Assembly: GCF_900114785.1 (NCBI RefSeq)
Contig: NZ_FOUG01000010.1
Location: 124,001-188,000, forward strand
DNA from: Variovorax sp. OV329
GTDB taxonomy: Bacteria > Pseudomonadota > Gammaproteobacteria > Burkholderiales > Burkholderiaceae_C
DNA length: 64,000 nt
Direction: 5' to 3'
A program made the translations under genes and the position numbers. The notes under the pieces were generated by a model. The model had not been told where the DNA came from, searched no databases, and saw only the letters and a program-made list of their open reading frames with translations. Shown here one piece after another: positions 34,352-42,831 of this stretch (positions are counted from its first letter, which is position 1; each line of letters begins with the position of its first letter).

Positions 34352-35257
34352 TCAGGCCTTGGTCTTGGCGGCCGAGCGTCGGATGGCCTCGTTGATCTCG
34401 GCGATGGAGCGCTCGATGGCGTCCTCGTCGAGATCGGCCGCCTCGGATTCCGAGGGCATGCCGGCCTGGATGGTGGAGGCGAAAACGCCTTCACTGATGC
34501 TGTCGGTGGACACGCCGGGGTCGGCGCCAGGCGCGTCGGGGGTCTGCCATTCGAGCGCGATCATGGTCACGTTGTCGCCGTTGGCGCCGCCGCGGCGAAG
34601 CGCCATCTCGACCAGCTCGGGCGCCGCATCGGCCACCGGGCGGGTGGCGAGGATGCGCACGATCTGCATCTCGTCCATGACGCCCCACAGGCCGTCGGAG
34701 CACAGCATGATGCGGTCGCCCTGCTGCAGCGGCACCGGCTCGGAGATGTCGAACATGGGCGTCGTTGGGGAGCCCAGGCAGGTCAACAGCAGGTTGCGGT
34801 TGGTGATCTCGGGGCCGGACGAGGGACGCGGGCGCTCGGCATGCGAGTGGTCCAGCGTGCGGGTGAGCAGTTCGCCGTCGCGCACCACGTACAGGCGCGA
34901 ATCGCCGCAGTGCACCCAGGTCGCGGTGCTGCCCTGCAGCACCGCGGCCACGACGGTGGTGCGGGGCGTATCGAGCATGCCCTTGTTGCCGGCGTAGCGC
35001 ATGATCTGCTGGTGGGCCGCCATCACGGCCGAGGTCAGGAAGGCCTTCACGTCCTTCAGCAGGGGGCGGGCCTCGCGCTGGTAGAGCGCCGCGATGGTCT
35101 GCAGCGCCATCTGCGCCGCCACCTCGCCCTCGGGGTGGCCGCCCATGCCATCGGCCAGCACGAACAGGCCGGACTCCCGCGTGTAGCAGTAGCCCATGCG
35201 GTCTTCGTTCTTGAGACGGCCGCCTTTTCGGCTGACCTGGAATACGGAAAATTTCAT
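34352..35257 (-). CDS. PP2C-family serine/threonine phosphatase
   Basis: A 301-residue metal-dependent phosphatase. The N-terminal NED in GGRLKNEDRMGYCY and the DGMGGHPEGE motif (36-45) bind the metals, and GANGDNVTMIAL near residue 223 closes the site. A C-terminal acidic tail of about 55 residues follows the domain. Its ATG overlaps the kinase stop by four bases (ATGA), so it is the natural antagonist of that kinase. Confidence 0.93.
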   Translation of the reverse strand: MKFSVFQVSRKGGRLKNEDRMGYCYTRESGLFVLADGMGGHPEGEVAAQMALQTIAALYQREARPLLKDVKAFLTSAVMAAHQQIMRYAGNKGMLDTPRTTVVAAVLQGSTATWVHCGDSRLYVVRDGELLTRTLDHSHAERPRPSSGPEITNRNLLLTCLGSPTTPMFDISEPVPLQQGDRIMLCSDGLWGVMDEMQIVRILATRPVADAAPELVEMALRRGGANGDNVTMIALEWQTPDAPGADPGVSTDSISEGVFASTIQAGMPSESEAADLDEDAIERSIAEINEAIRRSAAKTKA

Positions 35258-36261
35258 GCAGGCCTTGTGGTGGGGGCAGCGGCCTTGGGCAGCGATTTCT
35301 TTTCTGGCGAACGGATGTTGTCGATGGACAGGCGCACCTTCTCGCCCACGCTCAGCTTGGTGTAGCGGCGCTCACCCTCGCGGCTGAGCTCCTTCTGCAG
35401 CGCGAACACCGATTGCGGCCGCGAGAGCGGGTCCAGCGACATGCACCACTCGACCACCTCGATCAGGTTGTCGGAGTAGACGCCGCGCAGGCGCGAGAGC
35501 GACAGCGAGAGGCGGTCCTTCTCGATGCGCTGCGGCGCATCCGCCGGCGGGTAGCCCTGCATGCAGGCATAGATGCAGGCGCCGATGGCGTAGATGTCGG
35601 TCCACGGGCCCATGGAGGAGTCGCGCCTGTACATCTCGGGGGCGGCGAAGCCGGGGGTGTACATGGGGCGGATGAAGTTGCCTTCCTTGGAAAGCACTTC
35701 GCGCGCGGCGCCGAAGTCGATCATCACCGCGCGGTCGTCGTCGGTGACGAAGATGTTGGCCGGCTTGATGTCCAGGTGCAGCATCTTGTGCTGGTGCACG
35801 ATGCGCAGGCCGCGCAAGATCTCGTCGAAGAGAGAGCGGATGGTGGACTCGCGGAACACCTTCTGCTTCTTCAAATCGCGGGCGGTGACGATGAAGTCCT
35901 GCAGGGTCGCACCCTCCAGGTAGTTCATCACCATGTAGACCGTCTCGTTTTCGCGAAAGAAGTTGAGCACGCTTACCACGGAGGCATGCGAGATCTGCGC
36001 GAGGGAGCGGCCTTCTTCGAAGAAGCTCTTGAGGCCCAGGCGGTAGAGCGACAGCTTTTCCGGCGACACCACCGGCAGCAGTTCGCCCACGCCGCGCGAG
36101 GCCAGCGAGGAAGGAAGGTATTCCTTGATGGCCACCTGCTGGCCCGCGTTGTCCAGGGCCAGGTACACCACGCCGAAACCGCCCGCGGAAAGCCGGCGCA
36201 CGACACGGTAACCGCCGATGACCGTGTCCGGCATCAGGGGTGAAGGTTTGACCTTTGACAT
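35254..36261 (-). CDS. Eukaryotic-type serine/threonine protein kinase
   Basis: A 335-residue cytosolic Hanks-type kinase without a PASTA or membrane domain. The Gly-rich loop is SAGGFGVVY (25-33), the ATP lysine is in VAIKEYL (46), the catalytic loop is HLDIKPANIF (162-171), and the metal motif is DFG (182-184), followed by FAAPEMY. The second catalytic-loop residue is Leu where the HRD motif has Arg, a non-RD kinase. It is divergent from yicC and co-translated with the PP2C phosphatase. Targets are unknown. Confidence 0.93.
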   Translation of the reverse strand: MSKVKPSPLMPDTVIGGYRVVRRLSAGGFGVVYLALDNAGQQVAIKEYLPSSLASRGVGELLPVVSPEKLSLYRLGLKSFFEEGRSLAQISHASVVSVLNFFRENETVYMVMNYLEGATLQDFIVTARDLKKQKVFRESTIRSLFDEILRGLRIVHQHKMLHLDIKPANIFVTDDDRAVMIDFGAAREVLSKEGNFIRPMYTPGFAAPEMYRRDSSMGPWTDIYAIGACIYACMQGYPPADAPQRIEKDRLSLSLSRLRGVYSDNLIEVVEWCMSLDPLSRPQSVFALQKELSREGERRYTKLSVGEKVRLSIDNIRSPEKKSLPKAAAPTTRPA

Positions 36262-36264
36262 AAT
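36256..36264 (+). promoter_or_regulatory. Possible extended -10 element for yicC
   Basis: TGACATAAT fits an extended -10 (TGn followed by CATAAT) about 86 bases ahead of the yicC start codon. The hexamer overlaps the start codon of the divergent kinase gene at 36259-36261. No good -35 was found. Confidence 0.35.
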
Positions 36265-36350
36265 CCGGGAGTTTCGCCCGAAGGCGGCAGTGCGGCAAGC
36301 GAACAACATGCCGGCGCCCCTCGTGCAGCAATCGAACACAGCGAGGCGCA

Positions 36351-37268
36351 ATGCCAGTTTACAGCATGACCGGCTACGCAAGTGGCCAGACCGGCGCCCC
36401 CGCCGGTACCTCGGAGAGCGACGCCCGCCCCTCGGCAACGGGCCGTCTGGGCATCGAGATCCGCTCCGTCAACAGCCGCTTCCTGGACCTCACTTTCAAG
36501 CTGCCGGAAGAGCTCCGCCAGCATGAAGCGGCCCTGCGCGAACTGTTGGGAGAACGCCTCAAACGCGGCAAGGTCGAGGTGCGCGGCAGCATCGAAAGCA
36601 CCGCACCCGGCGGCGTGGCCGAGCCCTCGACGCGCTTTCTGCAGCGCATCAACGGCGTGCAGGACAGCATCCGAGCCTGGCTGCCCGGCGCGCGCGAACT
36701 GAGCGTGGCCGACGTGCTGCGCCTGGCCGGCGGCGAAAGCGCCGCGCAGGGCGACTGGGGCCCGGCCCTGGCCGAGCTGGCGGCGCGCGTGGTGGAAGAC
36801 CTGCTGGGTGCCCGCGAGCGCGAAGGCGCCCGCCTGGCCACCATGCTCAAGGACCGCGTCTCGCAATTGCGCAAGCTGGCCGAGCAGGCCACGCCCCTGG
36901 TGCCTCAGCTGGTCGAGCAGCAGCGCCAGCGCTTCCTCGAGCGCTGGCAGGAGGCCATGGGCCTGGCGGCCGGCAGCACCCTGCCCGAAGCCGCCCAGGA
37001 CCGCGCCCTGTCGGAAGCCACCGCCTTCGCCATCCGCATCGACGTGGCCGAGGAGCTCACCCGCCTGGCCTCGCACCTGGACGAAATCGAGCGCCTGCTC
37101 AAGAAGGGCGGCGACATCGGCAAGCGTCTCGATTTCCTGATTCAGGAGTTGCACCGCGAGGCCAACACGCTGGGCTCCAAGTCGGCCACCCTGGAACTGT
37201 CGCGCATCGGCGTGGACATGAAGGTGCTGATCGAGCAGATGCGCGAGCAGGTCCAGAACATCGAGTAG
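36351..37268 (+). CDS. yicC: YicC family endoribonuclease/stress-related protein
   Basis: A 305-residue YicC protein with the family's first motif VYSMTGYASG at the N-terminus, EIRSVNSRFLDLTFKLPEEL near 42-61, the C-terminal DUF1732-type end HREANTLGSKSATLELSRIG and a helical coiled middle. YicC proteins have been reported to promote RNA turnover. It stands eight bases ahead of gmk, in the order often seen in proteobacteria. Confidence 0.94.
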   Translation: MPVYSMTGYASGQTGAPAGTSESDARPSATGRLGIEIRSVNSRFLDLTFKLPEELRQHEAALRELLGERLKRGKVEVRGSIESTAPGGVAEPSTRFLQRINGVQDSIRAWLPGARELSVADVLRLAGGESAAQGDWGPALAELAARVVEDLLGAREREGARLATMLKDRVSQLRKLAEQATPLVPQLVEQQRQRFLERWQEAMGLAAGSTLPEAAQDRALSEATAFAIRIDVAEELTRLASHLDEIERLLKKGGDIGKRLDFLIQELHREANTLGSKSATLELSRIGVDMKVLIEQMREQVQNIE

Positions 37269-37276
37269 AACCGGAC

Positions 37277-37897
37277 ATGGACTATCCCGGAAACATCTTC
37301 GTGGTCGCGGCGCCCAGCGGTGCCGGCAAGTCGAGCCTGGTCAAGGCCCTGATGGAACTGGACTCGGCCGTCCAGCCCTCGGTCTCGCACACCACGCGCC
37401 CCCCGCGCGGGCAGGAAAAGCATGGCCGCGAATACTTCTTCGCCTCGCATGCCGAGTTCGACGCCATGGTCGAAGGCGAGGCCTTTGTCGAATGGGCGCA
37501 CGTGCATGGCCAGCGCTACGGCACCTCCAAGCGGGCCATCGAGGAGCGCATCGCCCAGGGCGCCGACGTGGTGCTGGAAATCGACTTCCAGGGCGCGCTG
37601 CAGATCCGCAAGGCCTTTGCCAACGCGGTGCTGATCTTCATCCTGCCGCCCAGCTGGGAAGAGCTGCGCTCGCGCCTGGAACGCCGGGGCGAGGACAGCG
37701 ACGAAGTCATCGAACTGCGGCTGAAGAACGCCGCCGAGGAGATGGCCCAGGCCAGCGAGTTCGATTTCGTTATAATCAACGAGATATTTGAACGCGCGCT
37801 TTTCGACCTCAAAGCGATCGTGCATGCGCAGCGGCTGCGCTACACCGCCCAGCGCCGCCTGCGAGCCGAGACCTTCGCCGCGCTGAACATTTCCTGA
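37277..37897 (+). CDS. gmk: Guanylate kinase
   Basis: Phosphorylates GMP to GDP. The 206 residues include the P-loop AAPSGAGKSSLVKAL (about 10-24), SHTTRPPRGQEKHGREYFF and RLERRGEDSDEVIELRL. The C-terminal FDFVIINEIFERAL is encoded with an unusual GTT-ATA-ATC run, which creates a perfect TATAAT, described separately. First gene of gmk-rpoZ-spoT, tying GMP metabolism to the stringent response. Confidence 0.97.
   Translation: MDYPGNIFVVAAPSGAGKSSLVKALMELDSAVQPSVSHTTRPPRGQEKHGREYFFASHAEFDAMVEGEAFVEWAHVHGQRYGTSKRAIEERIAQGADVVLEIDFQGALQIRKAFANAVLIFILPPSWEELRSRLERRGEDSDEVIELRLKNAAEEMAQASEFDFVIINEIFERALFDLKAIVHAQRLRYTAQRRLRAETFAALNIS
37771..37776 (+). promoter_or_regulatory. Perfect -10 hexamer inside gmk, likely promoter for rpoZ
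   Basis: TATAAT occurs in the gmk coding sequence about 147 bases before rpoZ, using the codon ATA, which is very rare in this GC-rich DNA. No strong -35 lies 16-18 bases upstream. It is a plausible internal promoter giving rpoZ (omega) its own transcription. Confidence 0.45.
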
Positions 37898-37922
37898 CAG
37901 ACCACCACCCGAAAGCTCAACG

Positions 37923-38126
37923 ATGGCCCGCATCACTGTCGAAGATTGCCTGCAACAGATTCCCAACCGCTTTCAGCTCGTGCTGGTGGCCACCTACCGT
38001 GCCCGCATGCTCAGCCAGGGCCACGCGCCCAAGATCGAGAGCAAGAACAAGCCGGGCGTGACCGCCCTGCGCGAAGTGGCCGAAGGCAAGGTCGGCATCG
38101 AGATGCTCAAGAAGGTGCCGGGCTGA
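37923..38126 (+). CDS. rpoZ: RNA polymerase omega subunit
   Basis: A 67-residue omega subunit with the standard start MARITVEDCLQQIPNRFQLV and the segment RARMLSQGHAPKIESKNKPG. It stabilises beta-prime and forms part of a ppGpp binding site. It lies 25 bases after gmk and is followed by a terminator before spoT. Confidence 0.97.
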   Translation: MARITVEDCLQQIPNRFQLVLVATYRARMLSQGHAPKIESKNKPGVTALREVAEGKVGIEMLKKVPG

Positions 38127-38150
38127 TAGCGGCCAGTCACTTTCACCGAG

Positions 38151-38178
38151 AAAGGCACCCTTTGTGGTGCCTTTTTTT
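38151..38178 (+). terminator. Rho-independent terminator between rpoZ and spoT
   Basis: Nine-base arms AAAGGCACC and GGTGCCTTT enclose a six-base loop, and a run of seven T residues follows. It would end or attenuate gmk-rpoZ transcripts 43 bases before the spoT start codon, so spoT may rely on readthrough or its own promoter. Confidence 0.85.
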
Positions 38179-38221
38179 ACGTCTGGGCACGCTTGGGCAC
38201 CGGCCACGCTAAAGTGAGGGT

Positions 38222-40477
38222 ATGAGTGCGGTCGCCAAACCCAAGCAGAACGCCCCCGCCGGAGCCCACCGCCCGACGCCGGCGTCGCTGAATGCCGCGG
38301 CCGCCAGCTTCGCCGCACTGACGGCCAAGCTCGACTACCTGGACGCGGAAGACACCGAGATGGTGCGCCGCGCCTACCGCTTCGCGGACGAGGCCCACCT
38401 GGGCCAGCTGCGCAACAGCGGTGAGCCCTACATCACCCACCCGATCGCCGTCGCCGCCCAGTGCGCCGAATGGAAGCTGGACGCCCAGGCCCTGATGGCC
38501 GCCCTGCTGCACGACGCCATCGAGGACTGCGGGGTCACCAAGGCCGAGCTGATCGAGCGCTTCGGCGCTCCGGTCGCCGAACTGGTGGACGGCCTGACCA
38601 AGCTGGACAAGCTGCAGTTCAACACCCGTGAAGAGAACCAGGCCGAGTCCTTCCGCAAGATGCTGCTGGCCATGGCGCGCGACGTGCGCGTCATCCTCAT
38701 CAAGCTGGCCGACCGCACCCACAACATGCGCACGCTGGACGATGCGCCGCGCGAGAAGTGGGGCCGCATCTCCAAGGAAACGCTGGACATCTACGCGCCC
38801 ATCGCGCACCGGCTGGGCCTGAACCAGACCTACCGCGAGCTGCAGGAAGAGTCCTTCAAGCACCTGTTGCCGTGGCGCTACACCGTGCTGTCGAAGGCGG
38901 TCACCAAGGCCCGCAGCCGGCGCCGCGACCTGATCCAGAAGGTGCAGAAGGAGCTGGAGGGCGCCTTCGCCGCAGCCAGCATCCCAGTGCGGATCGCCGG
39001 GCGCGAGAAGACGCTCTACTCCATTTACTGCAAGATGCAGGACAAGCACCTGAGCTTTGCCCAGGTGACCGACATCTACGGCTTCCGGCTGATCATGCCG
39101 ACGGTGGTGAGCTGCTACACCGGCCTGGGCATCCTGCACCAGATGTACAAGCCGCTGCCTGGCAAGTTCAAGGATCACATCGCCATCCCGAAGGTCAACG
39201 GCTACCAGTCGCTGCACACCACGCTGGTGGGCCCTTCGAGCGTGAACGTCGAGTTCCAGCTGCGCACCGAGGCCATGCACGTGGTGGCCGAATCGGGCGT
39301 GGCGGCGCACTGGCTCTACAAGGCTTCCGACCCGGCGCCGGCCAGCAACGAGCGGCTGGGCACCAAGTGGCTGCAGTCCCTGCTCGACATCCAGGACGAG
39401 ACCCGCGATGCGGCCGAGTTCTGGGACCACGTCAAGGTGGACCTGTTCCCCGACGCGGTCTACGTGTTCACGCCCAAGAGCCAGATCCTGGCGCTGCCGC
39501 GCGGCGCCACGGTGATCGACTTCGCCTACGCCATCCACAGCAACGTGGGCGACCACACCTCGGCCGCGCGCATCAACGGCGACCAGGTGCCGCTTCGCAC
39601 CGAGCTCAAGAACGGCGACGTGGTGGAGGTGGTCACCGCGCCCACCTCCAACCCGAATCCGGCCTGGCTGGGCTTCGTGCGCACCGGCCGCGCGCGCTCC
39701 AAGATCCGCCACTATCTCAAGACCCTGGCGCAGGCCGAGTCCGAACAGCTGGGCGAGCGCCTGCTGGCCCAGGCACTGCGCGCCGAGGGCCTGGGCAGCC
39801 TGCCGGCCGACGACGACGAGCACCAGGGCGTGTGGGAAAAGCTGCTGCGCTTCACCGGCAACCGCACCCGCGTCGAACTGGTCACCGACATCGGACTGGG
39901 CAAGCGCATCGCCACCATCGTGGCCAAGCGGCTCATGGCCCTGCTGGCCGAGCGCGGCGAGCGGCCCGACGCGCTCATGCTCAGCCGCGAGCGCTTCACC
40001 GCGCACGAGACGGTCTCGCAAGGCGCCGTCACGCTGGACGGCAGCGAGAACTCGTCGGTGCGCTTCGCCCTGTGCTGCCGCCCCATTCCGGGCGACGCGA
40101 TCGTCGGCTACCTGGGCCATGGCGAAGGCCTGGTGGTGCATACCGACGAATGCGGCGTGGGCCAGCGCCTGCGCTATCGCGACAGCGAGCGATTCTTCGC
40201 GGTGGAATGGTCGGACGAGCCGGTCCGCACCTTCGAGACCGGCATCGTCATCACCGTGCGCAACGACAAGGGCGTGCTGGCCCGCGTGGCCGCATCGCTG
40301 TCGGCCGCCGAGGCCGACATCACACACGTGGAAATGTCGGAAGAAGTGCCGCAGGACTCCACCGACCTGCGCTTCGTGATTGCCGTGCGCGACCGCACGC
40401 ACCTGGACCACGTGCTGCGCGCGGTGCGCCGCACGCCCTCCGTGCTCAGCGCGGTGCGCACCGTGCCTGCGCCCTGA
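38222..40477 (+). CDS. spoT: Bifunctional (p)ppGpp synthetase/hydrolase, SpoT/Rsh type
   Basis: A 751-residue RelA/SpoT homologue. The hydrolase HD motif is intact (HDAIED at 97-102), then the synthetase domain follows (GREKTLYSIYCKMQDK at about 260-275, YQSLHTTLVGP), then TGS (DAVYVFTPKSQILALPRGAT), and a C-terminal ACT domain. The intact HD site argues for SpoT rather than hydrolase-dead RelA. Position after gmk-rpoZ is the standard spoT location. Confidence 0.95.
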   Translation: MSAVAKPKQNAPAGAHRPTPASLNAAAASFAALTAKLDYLDAEDTEMVRRAYRFADEAHLGQLRNSGEPYITHPIAVAAQCAEWKLDAQALMAALLHDAIEDCGVTKAELIERFGAPVAELVDGLTKLDKLQFNTREENQAESFRKMLLAMARDVRVILIKLADRTHNMRTLDDAPREKWGRISKETLDIYAPIAHRLGLNQTYRELQEESFKHLLPWRYTVLSKAVTKARSRRRDLIQKVQKELEGAFAAASIPVRIAGREKTLYSIYCKMQDKHLSFAQVTDIYGFRLIMPTVVSCYTGLGILHQMYKPLPGKFKDHIAIPKVNGYQSLHTTLVGPSSVNVEFQLRTEAMHVVAESGVAAHWLYKASDPAPASNERLGTKWLQSLLDIQDETRDAAEFWDHVKVDLFPDAVYVFTPKSQILALPRGATVIDFAYAIHSNVGDHTSAARINGDQVPLRTELKNGDVVEVVTAPTSNPNPAWLGFVRTGRARSKIRHYLKTLAQAESEQLGERLLAQALRAEGLGSLPADDDEHQGVWEKLLRFTGNRTRVELVTDIGLGKRIATIVAKRLMALLAERGERPDALMLSRERFTAHETVSQGAVTLDGSENSSVRFALCCRPIPGDAIVGYLGHGEGLVVHTDECGVGQRLRYRDSERFFAVEWSDEPVRTFETGIVITVRNDKGVLARVAASLSAAEADITHVEMSEEVPQDSTDLRFVIAVRDRTHLDHVLRAVRRTPSVLSAVRTVPAP

Positions 40478-40485
40478 CCCTTTGA

Positions 40486-41043
40486 TCAGTGGGGCGTCGG
40501 GTAGCGGACCTCCAGCACCTCGACCTCGTGCACGCCGCCGGGCGTGACCAGCTTCACCACGTCGCCTTCGCGTGACTTCAGCAGCGCCCGCGCGATGGGC
40601 GAGATCCAGCTCACCTGCTGCTGGCTGCTTTCTGCCTCGTCGATGCCCAGGATGGTGACGCTGCGCTCCTCGCCGCTTTCGTCGGCGTAGGTGACGGTGG
40701 CGCCGAAGTAGACCTGGTCGCTGCCGTGGTGCACCGAGGGGTCGGTCACTTCGGCGATCTCCAGCCGCTTGGTGAGGAAGCGGATGCGCCGGTCGATCTC
40801 GCGCAGGCGCTTCTTGCCGTAGAGGTAGTCGCCGTTCTCCGAGCGATCGCCGTTCTTGGCGGCCCAGTGCACCGCCTCGACCACCTTGGGCCGCTCGTCG
40901 TCCATCAGCTGGAGCAGCTCGCCGCGCAGGCGCTCGAAGCCGCCCGGCGTCATGTAGTTGCGGGTACCGGCGGGAATGGAAGGCAGCGCGCCGTCTTCCT
41001 CGTCGTCGCCGGCGTCGCTTTCCTTGGTGAATGCCTTGCTCAT
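40486..41043 (-). CDS. greB: Transcription elongation factor GreB
   Basis: A 185-residue Gre factor that stimulates cleavage of backtracked RNA in stalled RNA polymerase. The coiled-coil N-terminal domain starts at about residue 30 (NYMTPGGFERLRGELLQLMD) and the C-terminal FKBP-like domain has GIDEAESSQQQVSWISPIAR. It carries about 27 extra residues rich in Asp/Glu (ESDAGDDEEDGALP) ahead of the domain. It converges with spoT (eight bases apart) and diverges from the riboswitch leader. Confidence 0.93.
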   Translation of the reverse strand: MSKAFTKESDAGDDEEDGALPSIPAGTRNYMTPGGFERLRGELLQLMDDERPKVVEAVHWAAKNGDRSENGDYLYGKKRLREIDRRIRFLTKRLEIAEVTDPSVHHGSDQVYFGATVTYADESGEERSVTILGIDEAESSQQQVSWISPIARALLKSREGDVVKLVTPGGVHEVEVLEVRYPTPH

Positions 41044-41086
41044 CGTCCTTGCGTGTTTTCTCTTCAAGGAAATGATAGGCCTGAAC

Positions 41087-41092
41087 TACAAT
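41087..41092 (+). promoter_or_regulatory. -10 element ahead of the glycine riboswitch
   Basis: TACAAT lies six bases before the predicted 5' edge of the first aptamer. A weak TTCAAG 18 bases upstream could serve as -35. The spacing places transcription start at about 41098. Confidence 0.6.
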
Positions 41093-41098
41093 CGCGGC

Positions 41099-41300
41099 TC
41101 TGCAGGAGAGCGGGCAAAGCCATTTGCCCCACCGAAGGCGCAAACTCCCATAAACGCTCAGGTCGGCCCAGCCAGGGCCTGTACTGCAGATACTGTCAGT
41201 GCCGTCTGGAGAGCCATCGCAAGCCATTGCGATGCACCGAAGGAGCAAGTCCGTTGCGGGTGCAGCGGATGAATCTCTCAGGTACCAAGGACAGGGGGAG
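41099..41300 (+). ncRNA. Tandem glycine riboswitch
   Basis: Two glycine aptamers lie in a row. The first has CAGGAGAGCGG, CACCGAAGGCGCAAACTCC and AACGCTCAGGT (41103-41163) and closes near 41190. The second has CTGGAGAGCC at 41206, CACCGAAGGAGCAAGTCC (41235-41252), GAATCTCTCAGGTACCAAGG (41271-41290) and ACAGGGGGAG. These are the hallmark conserved blocks of the gcvT-type motif. It lies about 120 bases ahead of the dadA-like gene, so glycine should control that gene. The expression platform was not resolved. Confidence 0.92.
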
Positions 41301-41418
41301 CGGCAACTTGGACGTGCGAGCATGCACGCGGCCCGGTTGCCCATCGATTTTCCCCGGTGGCATTCGTCGTCGCGCATCCCCCGCCCGTTCAAGCGCTGCA
41401 ACCTCGAAAGGGTTCTCC

Positions 41419-42693
41419 ATGCGCGTGATCGTCCTCGGTGCCGGCCTGCTCGGCACCACCTCGGCCTACTACCTCCAGCAACTCGGTCACCAGGTGACCG
41501 TGATCGACCGGCAAGCCACCCCGGGCGCCGAAACCAGCTTCGCCAATGGCGGCCAGATCTCGGTGAGCCATGCCGAGCCCTGGGCCAACCCCAGTGCTCC
41601 GCTGAAGCTGCTGCAATGGCTGGGCAAGGAAGATGCGCCCCTGCTCTTCCGGCTGCGCTCGGATCTGCGGCAGTGGCTTTGGGGCTTGTCCTTCTTGCGC
41701 GAATGCACGCCGGCGCGCACGCGCCACAACATCCGCCAGATCGTGCAGCTGGGCACCTACAGCCGCACCATGCTGCAGGAGTTGCGGCGCGACACCGGCA
41801 TCGACTACGAGCAGCGCACCCAGGGCATCCTGCACTTCTACACCAACGCCAAGGAGTTCGACGGCGCGCTGGCACCGGCCGAGCAGATGCGCGCACTGGG
41901 CTGCGAGCGCCGCGTGATTTCGGCCGACGAGGCCGTGGCCATCGAGCCGGCGCTCAAGCACATCCGGTCGAAGCTCGCCGGTGCCACCTACACCGCCGAG
42001 GATGAATCGGGCGATGCCAACGCCTTCGCGCGCGCCCTCGCCCGGATGGCGCAGGCCAGTGGCGTCGAGTTCAGGATGAGCCACAGCATCACCGCGCTAC
42101 GCCAGACCGGCGGGCGCATCGACCACGTGGAAGTCACGGACGACACCGGCCGCTTCCAGCGCATTCAGGGCGATGCCTTCGTGCTCGCGGCAGGTTCGTT
42201 CAGCGCGCTGCTGGCGCAGCCGCTGGGCATCCGGCTGCCGATCTACCCGGCCAAGGGCTATTCGGTGACGCTGCCGGTGAAGGACGCGAGCCGCGCCTAC
42301 GAGACCTCGCTCACCGACGACGAATACAAGCTGGTGTTCTCGCGCTACACCTCCGAAGACGGCGACCGCATGCGCATCGCCGGCACGGCCGAACTCAACG
42401 GCTACGACCGCGACCTGAACGCGACGCGCTGCGAGGCCATCGTGCGCCGAGTGGAAGAGCTGTTCCCCGGCGCGGGCGACACCTCGCAGGCCCGCTTCTG
42501 GACCGGCCTGCGTCCGGCCACGCCCAGCAACGTGCCGATCATCGGCAAGTCGAAGCTGGCCAACCTGTTCCTGAACACGGGGCACGGCACGCTGGGCTGG
42601 ACGCACGCCTGCGGCTCGGGCAAGTCGATCGCGCGCATCGTGAGCGGGCTCAAGCCCGAGGTGGACTTCGCCTTTGCCGGCATGGCGGCCTGA
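41419..42693 (+). CDS. dadA: D-amino acid dehydrogenase (DadA family), under glycine riboswitch control
   Basis: A 424-residue FAD-dependent amine dehydrogenase of the DAO/DadA family. The dinucleotide motif VIVLGAGLLGTTSAYYLQQL starts at residue 3, followed by FANGGQISVSHAEPWANPSA, typical of DadA. Length and motifs match DadA, which oxidises D-alanine and other D-amino acids at the membrane. The riboswitch leader suggests that glycine itself, or a metabolite built from it, matters here. The ATG at 41419 follows AAAGGG. Confidence 0.9.
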   Translation: MRVIVLGAGLLGTTSAYYLQQLGHQVTVIDRQATPGAETSFANGGQISVSHAEPWANPSAPLKLLQWLGKEDAPLLFRLRSDLRQWLWGLSFLRECTPARTRHNIRQIVQLGTYSRTMLQELRRDTGIDYEQRTQGILHFYTNAKEFDGALAPAEQMRALGCERRVISADEAVAIEPALKHIRSKLAGATYTAEDESGDANAFARALARMAQASGVEFRMSHSITALRQTGGRIDHVEVTDDTGRFQRIQGDAFVLAAGSFSALLAQPLGIRLPIYPAKGYSVTLPVKDASRAYETSLTDDEYKLVFSRYTSEDGDRMRIAGTAELNGYDRDLNATRCEAIVRRVEELFPGAGDTSQARFWTGLRPATPSNVPIIGKSKLANLFLNTGHGTLGWTHACGSGKSIARIVSGLKPEVDFAFAGMAA

Positions 42694-42718
42694 GAAAGGC
42701 GGCTGGCAAAAAGAAAAC

Positions 42719-42746
42719 GGGTCAGTTCCCGCAAAGGAACTGACCC
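42719..42746 (-). terminator. Rho-independent terminator for tRNA-Arg
   Basis: Perfect 11-base arms GGGTCAGTTCC and GGAACTGACCC around CGCAAA. Read on the minus strand it is followed by CGTTTTCTTTTT, so it terminates the tRNA-Arg transcript; it may also end dadA transcription from the other side. Confidence 0.88.
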
Positions 42747-42754
42747 GTGAATGT

Positions 42755-42831
42755 TGGTGCGGCTGGCAGGAATTGAACCCACGACCCCTTGGTTCGTAGC
42801 CAAGTACTCTATCCAACTGAGCTACAGCCGC
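42755..42831 (-). tRNA. tRNA-Arg (anticodon ACG)
   Basis: A 77-base tRNA with encoded CCA. The acceptor stem pairs GCGGCTG with CAGCCGC, the D arm is AGCTCAGTTGGATAGAGT, the loop CTACGAA gives anticodon ACG (read as ICG after editing), and the T arm is GTGGGTTCAATTCCTGC-like with one mismatch. It decodes CGU, CGC and CGA. Confidence 0.96.
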
